NCBI RefSeq assembly: GCF_958979055.1
Contig: NC_084886.1
Location: forward strand, 36,538,154-36,602,153
Direction: 5' to 3'
DNA length: 64,000 nucleotides
Source: Alnus glutinosa
Lineage: Eukaryota > Streptophyta > Magnoliopsida > Fagales > Betulaceae
Shown: positions 56,739-64,000 of the stretch, one piece after another
Layout: every line of letters begins with the position of its first letter
How positions within the stretch are numbered: position 1 is the first letter of the stretch
Notes under the pieces: generated by a model
Told to the model about the DNA's origin: nothing
The model's input: only the letters and a program-made list of their open reading frames with translations
The model's database searches: none
Program-made: the position numbers and the translations under genes

Positions 56739-56901
56739 CTGGAGAGCGAGCAAATACGTGAGGAGGGTGACCGAAAACCTCGAGAAACTTGGACTTCAAA
56801 TTCTGGAACCGAAGCTGGGCTTCTTCGAGCTGTGACCCCTCGCCGTACACAGGCTCCAGCGATGAGAACACCGGGATTGGGAGGTCTTCGTACTTCGCCA
56901 T
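49951..56901 (-). CDS. GALK: Galactokinase
   Basis: Phosphorylates galactose at C1 with ATP, the first step of the Leloir pathway; cytosolic. Thirteen exons on the minus strand: 56901-56739, 56184-56000, 55597-55551, 55027-54933, 54767-54685, 53964-53896, 53530-53345, 52902-52768, 52585-52451, 51989-51919, 50963-50886, 50291-50150 and 50061-49951. All have GT..AG borders and consistent phases, giving 499 aa, the usual plant length. GHMP-kinase motif 1 is [14 protein letters not shown] (55-68), motif 2 is the ATP loop [10 protein letters not shown] (164-173), the catalytic-base Asp213 lies in GTQSGGMDQ, and motif 3 is [11 protein letters not shown] (437-447). The N-terminal SLEPVYGEG galactokinase signature and the C-terminal [12 protein letters not shown] are present. 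The start follows plant orthologs ([12 protein letters not shown]). It appears intact. Introns carry a hAT MITE (50611), a TRIM solo LTR (53634) and several GA/CT microsatellites. The Arabidopsis ortholog is GAL1 (At3g06580). Confidence 0.95.
50462..50508. repeat. (CT)n microsatellite, galactokinase intron 11
   Basis: About 47 bp of uninterrupted CT dinucleotide within the intron between exons 12 and 11. Confidence 0.95.
50611..50733. mobile_element. hAT-type MITE in galactokinase intron 11
   Basis: A 123-bp element beginning CAGGGGCGGACCCAGG and ending TACGCCCCTG. Exact 8-bp TSD ATTATTAA at 50603-50610 and 50734-50741. The ends match those of the element at 348-525, so both are the same or sister families. 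Confidence 0.9.
52099..52125. repeat. (GA)n microsatellite, galactokinase intron 9
   Basis: A GA run preceded by a G tract, inside the intron between exons 9 and 10. Confidence 0.9.
52616..52671. repeat. (ACGT)n(GT)n microsatellite, galactokinase intron 8
   Basis: An alternating ACGT run followed by a GT/TG run, in the intron between exons 8 and 9. Alternating purine-pyrimidine DNA of this type can form Z-DNA. Confidence 0.9.
53010..53038. repeat. (GA)n microsatellite, galactokinase intron 7
   Basis: A GA run within the intron between exons 7 and 8. Confidence 0.9.
53634..53838 (+). mobile_element. Solo LTR of a TRIM family, galactokinase intron 6
   Basis: A 205-bp unit TGTAACACCC...GGGTCATTACA, flanked by TATGA and TATTA (5-bp TSD with one mismatch). 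It is clearly homologous, in opposite orientation, to the repeats of the TRIM at 40864-41397: shared ACATAGAGT, TTTATAAAG, TAGGCTTTATAAA, GATTCTA, TTTTGGG-TGATA-CGCAGAT and CTTTGGGTCATTACA-type blocks. Confidence 0.88.
56676..56737. repeat. (GA)n tract abutting the intron 1 donor of galactokinase
   Basis: About 60 bp of GA (CT on the transcribed minus strand), interrupted once by GTGA. It begins just after the donor dinucleotide at 56738-56737, so the first 60 bases of intron 1 are a CU tract in the RNA. Confidence 0.95.
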
Positions 56902-57000
56902 TCGATCGGAACCGTTGAATTCTCAGCAAACTCTGAAATCAGAGCCAGTACTCAATAGACTACTACTCGATCACCTTTATATAAAGAAATTGTTCTTCTT
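56902..57000 (-). promoter_or_regulatory. Galactokinase 5' flank with TATA box
   Basis: A TTTATATAAAGG box at about 56975-56986 (minus strand) lies about 75 bp upstream of the ATG. Confidence 0.55.
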
Positions 57001-57937
57001 TTGTTTTTTTTAAATTGTGGATTTTTGTTTTATTGGACTTCTTTTGTGATGCAAAAATGTTATTAATGATTACCTTTTTGATTGGATTCGATTAACATTA
57101 ACAACAGCCAAAGATTCGGATAAGATAAAAAGCTTTCCCGTGAGTCGGTGATGAACAAATTAACAAAAAAATAAAAAGAGTCCGATAGGAGGTACGATAC
57201 GTTTACGACTCTTGTTCAACTTTTTGTCAAATTAATTATCGAATCTATTTGATTACGTCACTCTTGTACAATTTTAACAATTTACATATTCTATGTTTTT
57301 GTTGTACATTTTCATATAATCAAATTTTAAATTTATTATTGAATTTGTACAACTTACAAGATCTAATGTGTCTCATAAATTTCGAATATAAAAATTAAAT
57401 ATTCAATAAATGTAAAAATATCATTTTTCATTTATTTTGTTGCGGTTACGGTCAATTTTTGTTTTTTTGGTTACAGTCAATCTTGATTACAGGCTTAGCT
57501 TCCGGATAAAGCTCAACTCTTTGACATAATCATTCGGTAGTAAATTTTGGATTTTGTGGATAAATTATAATACTTATATTTTTTTTTTTAAAATGATTAA
57601 GGTTTTATTAACACAATACTAATCTGATTTATCTAATTAAATACAATAATTATTTTCAGAACTTTAACCGAGCCATATGACAAATTATTCTCGTCATTTA
57701 TAAAATTCATCATTAAATATATAGGACTTACATATGAGTCTTACAAATCTAACGGTAAATTCACCCCTCCGCTCTACAGAGAAGAGTGAAAAAATTATTT
57801 TTATCCGAAATGCTATATAAAACTCATCTTCATCCATAAAATGTTATAAGAAAAATCATGCCACGTCAACTTTTGTGTGTTTGTGGATGAATGTGATATT
57901 AGCACATGGTAGCTTAATACAGGAGGAACTGATGCTT
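57001..57937. other. Intergenic DNA, no gene seen
   Basis: 57190-57370 contains TTGTACAA-type motifs similar to the MITE at 18395-18605. No coding signal. Confidence 0.45.
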
Positions 57938-58290
57938 GTTTGGATCGAATATTATTCAATATTCTAACCGGATTTTATTAAAAAACCTAGAAACCCACAT
58001 CCAACTTGCGGTATACCCGAATAAAAACTCGGATTTAAATATTCTAATTTTCAAATTCCTTTATTCAAACACTAATCATTATACATAATTCTTCATACAA
58101 TCCAATTATTTCTTACCATTAAAATAAAATTTAACACCAATAATTATACACAACTTTTCATACAATCTAATCATTTATAACCACTTTCTCCTATTAAAAA
58201 ACTCTTTTTTCCAATATAAAAAATTCAACACCCAAACACAAATTTATAAAGAATCTGAATTCTATTCAACATCCAAACACATTTCTATCG
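57938..58290. repeat. Possible MITE remnant
   Basis: TGTTTGGATCGAATATTATTC near the left and GAATTCTATTCAACATCCAAACA near the right are roughly inverse. TTCAAACACTAATCATTATACA-like segments repeat inside. Weak boundaries. Confidence 0.4.
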
Positions 58291-58326
58291 TCTCGAAATC
58301 CGTAAACAAATTCAGAATATTGGTCT

Positions 58327-58630
58327 TGTTTGGCAAAGACATGTACAGAACAAAGTAGTGGGTTGTTAATTTTGAAATTAGTAAAAGTGATGATGTGATA
58401 TAAAGTAAAAATAATTTATATAGAAAAGTGAAAAAGTTTTATATCGTGGTGAATTTGTTATTTGAATGGTAATAAAAAATTATTGATGTGATATAAAAAA
58501 TGAAAAAAGTGGGAATTTTTTTTATGTTGATTGTTATTAGAAAATATAAAAAAGTGAAAAAAAAAAAAAAAAAAATGAACAGTAGGAGGCACTATTCTAT
58601 TCCGTTCATGTTCTTGCCAAACAACACCAT
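58327..58630. mobile_element. GTTTGGCAAA-type MITE, copy 3
   Basis: Begins TTGTTTGGCAAAGAC and ends TCTTGCCAAACAACACC. Interior AGTGATGATGTGATATAAAGTA and TTATTGATGTGATATAAAAAA match copies at 21400 and 32466. Confidence 0.75.
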
Positions 58631-59590
58631 TATTCTTATTCAAAAAATTTAACACTCAAACAGACCATAGCCAGCTAATAAGGGAATTTCTTATTATGGT
58701 TTTATTGTCAGTGCACATATAAATGACTGAATAAACTGTCTTTTGCTGACATCTACTAAATTAGAATTGAACACAACGAATTGGTAGGGCATCAAATTAG
58801 AAATATGATACATTGCAATTTCATTACACAATTTTTTATCATTTTTGTCTACATGGCAACTTTTACTTTTACTATTTTTTTTAGAAAAAAAAAACCCTAA
58901 ATCTAGGTAAGAGACCACCTTGCCATATGAGTAAGGTAGTAAAGAGTTGTATCTTGAAGTGACAAAAAATCATATCTCAATTATGGTTTGGTGTTTCAAA
59001 CATTAATTACTGTTAACACATCATTCCATATCATATAAATGAATAATATGATTAAACTTTTGTCTTTCTTTGGGATTTGCCTTTTTTTTTAAAAAAAAAA
59101 AAATTACATTCATTTTATTAATTAATCCGTGCACCCCAGGTGCACCCTGCTAATATTGATGAGAAAATCAAGCACCAGAAAGGGAGAAAATAAGCTCTCT
59201 TTTGTCAGAGAGAGCTTCTTTGCTAATCCTGTGCGGCAAACGAATAGTTTGATGGACTCAGACCAAATAAATTAAAATAAAATAAAGTATGGGGAGCATA
59301 ATTCAAAAGTCGTGTAATTTATGGGAAACAATCATCCTTTAATAAGACACTGTAACATATTCCAGAAAAAAAACTAAGAAAATAGGTAAAAAAAAAATAA
59401 AAAACAGAGGAAGAATGATCAAAGTCCCCGCACTCACAACTGTTAAAACTTAAAAGGGTTAAATGATTAAGGGCAGTGGCAAAGGCACAATTACAAAGAC
59501 ATCCACAGTACATCAGTGGGTTTAGTTACTAGTGAAGGTCCTATACAAAATTGTGTTCCAAGAAAATGGGGCCAGCATAGGTGGTATATA
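58631..59590. other. Intergenic DNA and GPN1 3' flank
   Basis: A/T-rich, with A tracts near 58888 and 59090. The part next to 59590 is probably GPN1 3' UTR. No gene. Confidence 0.45.
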
Positions 59591-62500
59591 CTAAAAGGAG
59601 AATCTGGCAACTTCTTCATCTTCATCCTCATCATCAAAATCTTCGTCTTCAGAAAATCTCCCATTGTCGTCGTCGTCATCATCATCTTCCTCTTCCTCTA
59701 CTATTTCTCCACCTTCCCCATCCATCATGGTTTTACTCATGACTCCTTTGTCCTTCAGACCAGTGCTCAAGACATCAGCTTTCTCCGCATCCTTCCTATC
59801 CTTCCTTAATTTAACAAGGTTTTCCTTCCTGCGCTCTTCCTCCAACTGTAGCTTCTCTGCCCGTCTCTTGTCAAGTTCGGCCCTACACAAACAAGAACAA
59901 GCAGCATATAAATAAAAAAATTTGATTGTTTAATCATTAAGGTAGCAATAGTGTTCCCAATCAATATAACTGTAGCAGAGGAAAAAGAAAAGGCAAGGAG
60001 AACATTTATCAAGTTCAAGCAATACTTATAGGTTTCCATGTATTCCTCAGAACTTGCTTCAATGGCCCTGAAGAAGTCCTCCATTCCAGCACCAGAAACA
60101 GCAGAGACTCCAACAGACCGTAAATTCTTGTAGAATTCATCCAACACAAGGGAAAGGCTCTGAGTTAAAGTCGATGTGTAAGACTGATCTGAACTTACAG
60201 CTGCCTGAAATGCCTCAAAATCTTCCATCCACTGCATGCACATCATCATCAGACAAGGATATTCTCATGTTATATATGTAAGTTAAACAGACAACTAAGG
60301 AAATGAAGAAATATTTGGACTCCCAGGTAAAAAGGGTGAGAAACACCTCCCCAGACTCAGATTTAGGCTGTCATATCAAAAATGTTGGTGTAAAAGAAAT
60401 ATTGGTTTAAAAGAAGTAAAAGGAAAGGTATAAGATTTGCATTTCCAGAAAATATTAGAAGTGAACAGGAGAGGATATTTAATTTTTTCTCTCTTTTTTC
60501 CCGTTTGGCTTTGAAGAGAAATGAGCAAAGGTACTCAGTAGTAAACGACTAACCAGCTGAACTAGAATTTCAACATATCCTTGATGCCAGAATGAATTAA
60601 GATGGTAATCACATTTTAAAAATATCGCAAGTCTGACGAACTTGAAACACATTACATCTTCCCCTCACAACCACTACCAGAGTCTCTCATGATAGAAAAT
60701 GCCTAGCTTTGAGTAATTCAAACTTAAACCCACGATAACTAACCTGATTACTAATGAGTTTACCCAAATTTAGTTCCCAAACACACCAAAAAGACTGGAT
60801 AACTGAATGAGATTTAAATTTTTTTTATCCTTTAAATCTAAACATATTGATATTTCTTTTACTTTTGTACTCAATTAAATTTTTACTCTATAAAAGTTCG
60901 AGTTTTGGGGTTTAGTTCTAAGGATTCAGCAATGTTGGACATGTAAAAAATTATGCATCAAGATTTAAATCATCTAACTTCAATATAACTTATTCACATA
61001 AAATGTTAATCAAATTCATACCTCCAAGGCAAATTGATGTTGAGCCACATCAGTCTTGTTGAATGCCAGCACAAGAGGCAACCGTGTCTTGTAAAGTATA
61101 CTACAAGCATATAGCATATTGCTCATGAACGTAACTGGACTTGACGCACGAGGTGTATCAACTACGTAAGTGATAACGGTAGGGAAGGTTGAAGCAAAAG
61201 CTTCTGTAATGATAGCACCAGAAGCAGACCACGTGAATATTTCAATCTGACCAGGAGTATCCACAAGAACATAATCAAGCGTATCTGCTCGCTTCTCAAT
61301 CACAGAAATAACCTGATATTGGGTATTATAAAGATTACTATACAATATACAAATACTTGGTGAAAATTGAGAAAAATAAATAAGAGGAAAAATATATGAA
61401 GTGAGAGCATAAAACGAATTGATAAATAAGCGCATCCCACCACTACAAAGTATCCACGGCTGAGAAGTGCCTTGCATATTATTAGACTAGATAAATCTTT
61501 ATCATCTGATAAAGATTAATCTATCTAGATTTGAATATGAGTTCTAGTTTATCTAAACTATCTTGATAGTCATTGTACAGTTTATCTAAACTATCTTGAT
61601 AGCCAGTTGTATAGGTTTCTACCTCTAGTCTTACTAAGCTTATCTTTGATAAGCTTCTATCTTGTAAAGTCCTATTAAAGGACTAACTCTTATTTGCTAT
61701 AAATGAACATCGCTGGCCTACGGTTAATGAAAGCAGAAACATCAAACAATCATAAATCTCTATACATATGAAAGCATATTCATAGGTACCGCACCAAATG
61801 TATAATCAATATGCTTAAACTGAAAAATGGGTGCGAAAGAATTCTTTAGAATGTTAATAATTGTGATGGTCCAGAGGGGACACTGAAAAATGGGTGCAAG
61901 ACCACTCATTCTATAAATCGCAGAGCCATGGCCTCATCAACAGCAGAGGTGAAGCTGGACGAGCAAAGCAATAACAACCTCCTGGCAGAATAATATACAT
62001 ACTTTAAAGCAGATACTTCGAGGGTAAGCTATACCTCATCAAACCTTGTAGCAAACAAGTTAAGCGACGTCAAAATTCCACCATTAGGTCCAAGATTGAA
62101 TTGCTTCATCACTTCCTTGTACTTCACAGTGTCCCTTATATCAATGTTGGCACCAAATGGGAGGGTCATCACAGCAGGGTCAAGGTTCATTACATAACCC
62201 CGAAGGTTCGAAGCCAGCGTGTGGCAGACCAGTCGATGAAGAAACGTCGTTTTTCCGCTCCCTAAGCAAAATCAAAACACATACTTCAATCATTATCTCC
62301 AAACACTAACATAATCAAATAGTTTTCAAAAGCCTCAACACACGAACTTGACGAAATATAACTAATAAACTTTCAAACAATGCCAATAAGATTCTACTAT
62401 ATATTACCTGCCATTCCTACAACAATAATAATAACTGGTTTTCTCCGGAAGTTGGGTGACGAAGTCCCTGCCTGCCCCGATGATGATCCCTCAATATGCA

Positions 62501-63028
62501 GCTTATCCATTGACTCATTAAGCTCCTCTTTTTCTTTGCTATTTCCCTTTGATGTAGAACCAAAAAGAAAAGAAAAGAAAAGAAAAGAAAAAATTGGTGA
62601 CGTGCACAAAATCCAAAACAACAAAATTAAGCTCAAATCTGAAATGGGTAAGTTGGAACAAGTTCAGAGAACTAGTGAGGAACCCCCAAAATGAAAACTT
62701 TCAGATACTGTATCATAGATGTTTTCACAATTTGGGACATGAGCCAAGAGACCCTAACCTCGTATATACCAAACAGCTGTTTAGCTCATTAAAAACTAAA
62801 ACTTGAACAATGTTCCAATACTTTTCCCCCCGTTTCTCAGCAACCAAACCGAGATAAACAAAACACAAAAAGAACTAGTAACTTTTATTTTTTTTCAAAA
62901 AATAAAAAGCTGCCAGTTTGACGTACTACTTGAATGTTCGACGAGTCCTTTGAGTCTGTTTGCATCGATGCGGCTTCTTCACCCGATGACTTGATATTCT
63001 GATTGTGGATATCCGAATCAATCTCCAT
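59591..63028 (-). CDS. GPN-loop GTPase 1 (QQT2/XAB1-type)
   Basis: Small GTPase of the GPN family, needed in eukaryotes for nuclear import and assembly of RNA polymerase II; the Arabidopsis member QQT2 is embryo-essential. Six exons: 63028-62930, 62546-62408, 62261-62035, 61312-61022, 60231-60026 and 59882-59591, giving 417 aa. The P-loop is GMAGSGKTT (77-85), the GPN loop is NLGPNGG (135-141), G3 is DTPGQIE (173-179) and G4 is NKTD (240-243). The C-terminal part is a helical [18 protein letters not shown] stretch followed by an Asp/Glu-rich tail ending EVARFSF, typical of GPN1 and not of GPN2/3. The N-terminal 65 residues are Ser/Glu-rich and poorly conserved. The exon 1-2 junction (ATTCAA|GTAGTA to TCAAAG|GGAAAT) is the least certain. 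Intron 3 holds an LTR-like insert. The gene looks intact. Confidence 0.92.
61478..61770. mobile_element. LTR-like insert in GPN1 intron 3
   Basis: GATAAATCTTTATC / GATAAAGATTAATC inverted motifs, a 33-bp unit AGTTTATCTAAACTATCTTG in tandem (61546 and 61579), AAGCTTATCTTTGATAAGCTT palindrome-like sequence and GCTATAAATGAAC (TATA-like) resemble a copia LTR. Ends and TSD were not resolved. Confidence 0.45.
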
Positions 63029-63408
63029 TTACGCAGTTTCAAGCAACTCTTGCTACTATGGAAATCAGACTCTAGACTTTCCTTTATTGGTTCCTTTTTT
63101 TATCTGGGCAATCAAAAGCAAAGTCAGTTTGGAGAAATTTTTTGGGTTTAGAGAGAAAGCAGAGAGTCAGAACATCTCCGATTCTCCAGCAATGTTCTCT
63201 CTATTTAAACTATTCAAAAAGCAGCAATCTCTACTTTAGCTTCTTAGTTTTCCAATACACACTCAAAAAAATTCTTTATTATTTTCTCTCCTTTCTTAAA
63301 ATATTAATTTTCGTTCTTCTTTTATTATTTTCTTTCCAACAATCATATTTCCAAACATTCATCTTTCCCAACAGTTATATTTTATAAGAGACATATTTTA
63401 CACAGTAA
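63029..63408 (-). promoter_or_regulatory. 5' flank of GPN1
   Basis: Directly upstream of the GPN1 start on the minus strand; mixed to A/T-rich. I see no clear TATA box or other motif. No other gene. Confidence 0.35.
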
Positions 63409-64000
63409 AAGTTATTCAATGAAAATTAAGTACTTACTGCGAACGGCATGGCATCAAAACAAAGTATACATTTTAATGCCAGAAATAGGATCAACATTTA
63501 CAGTCTTCAATTTTTTTTTCTATTTTTTTTTCTTTTCTTTTTTTCTTTCCCTGTTCATTATATAAAACCAAATATAATAGCAAATTAAAACCCCAAAACG
63601 CTCATTTTTTTCCTTTCCCTTTCTCAGCAACGGTCAAAGTTCCTCAAATTTATTGAAAATTGAGTACTTACTGCAAACAGCATAACATCAAAACAAAGTA
63701 TCTGCTAAACTATAACCCACAAAATCAAGTAACACTAAGACAGATACAAATTCTCTGACAGTCTCACACCAACTACTGCAAAGCTACACAAGAAATTGGA
63801 TCAACAAATACGGTCCTCAATTTTTTTTTTTCTATTCTTTTTCTTTTTTATCTTTTCATGTTCATTACATACAACTAAATATAACAGAAAATTAAAACCC
63901 CAAAACAATCGTTTTTTCCTTTCCCTTTCTCACCAATGGTCAAAGTTCCTCAAATTCAATGAAAATTGAGTACTTACTGCGAGCAGCATGACATCAAAAC
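63409..64000. repeat. Tandem array, three unit starts, cut by the window edge
   Basis: The block ATGAAAATT(A/G)AGTACTTACTGC followed by ATCAAAAC begins at about 63419, 63652 and 63958. Between these, TTTCCTTTCCCTTTCTCA, GTCAAAGTTCCTCAAATT and CAATTTTTTTTTTCTATT-TTTTTC recur in the same order. The unit is about 305 bp; the first is shorter, mainly from a missing segment present at 63700-63780. On the minus strand each unit holds TCGCAGTAAGTAC-like sequence, a perfect splice donor. Confidence 0.85.

Overview
This is plant nuclear DNA, most likely from a woody eudicot; I cannot name the species. Genes are split by GT..AG introns, intergenic DNA is A/T-rich, microsatellites are long, and many transposable-element remnants belong to families typical of trees. 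Six protein-coding genes can be read with confidence, with splice junctions that keep frame throughout: a small Asp/Glu-rich acidic protein (minus, 7129-9157), a small hydrophobic-tailed protein (plus, 15649-15900), a short PAPS3-type nuclear poly(A) polymerase (plus, 20264-26892, 10 exons, 557 aa), a PMEI-family invertase-inhibitor-like protein (plus, 28351-28848), a second one (plus, 42311-42874), an uncharacterised basic protein with a membrane segment (minus, 44455-46188), galactokinase (minus, 49951-56901, 13 exons, 499 aa) and the GPN-loop GTPase GPN1/QQT2 (minus, 59591-63028, 6 exons, 417 aa). That makes eight in all; the first two and the basic protein are the least characterised.

Layout: 1-3.1 kb is a transposon graveyard (LINE, hAT, Mutator-like). 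4-6 kb holds adjacent inverted-repeat elements. 7-9.6 kb is the acidic-protein gene with a telo-box/site II promoter. 9.7-15 kb is LINE and LTR debris, including a 1.7-kb solo LTR sitting precisely inside a LINE. 15.4-15.9 kb is the small gene under three G-boxes. 17-20 kb is repeats. 20-27 kb is the poly(A) polymerase, with at least three MITEs in intron 2. 28-31.5 kb is an invertase-inhibitor gene followed by a truncated copy that a MITE has broken. 31.5-41.4 kb is retrotransposon-rich: copia gag, a Ty3 element with both LTRs and an internal deletion, LINE pieces and a TRIM. 42.2-63 kb is the gene-rich part. 63.4-64 kb is a tandem array running off the edge.

The genes are separate housekeeping or cell-wall/sugar genes, not an operon or a defence system. 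Established knowledge suggests microsynteny: in Arabidopsis PAPS3 (At3g06560) and galactokinase (At3g06580) are near neighbours, and here they lie about 23 kb apart with two invertase inhibitors and TE insertions between them. I found no new biological system. What deserves a second look is the well-resolved nesting of TEs with target-site duplications (TSDs), the recently diverged PMEI cluster, a TRIM family with a solo LTR inside a galactokinase intron, and the tandem array at the right edge.
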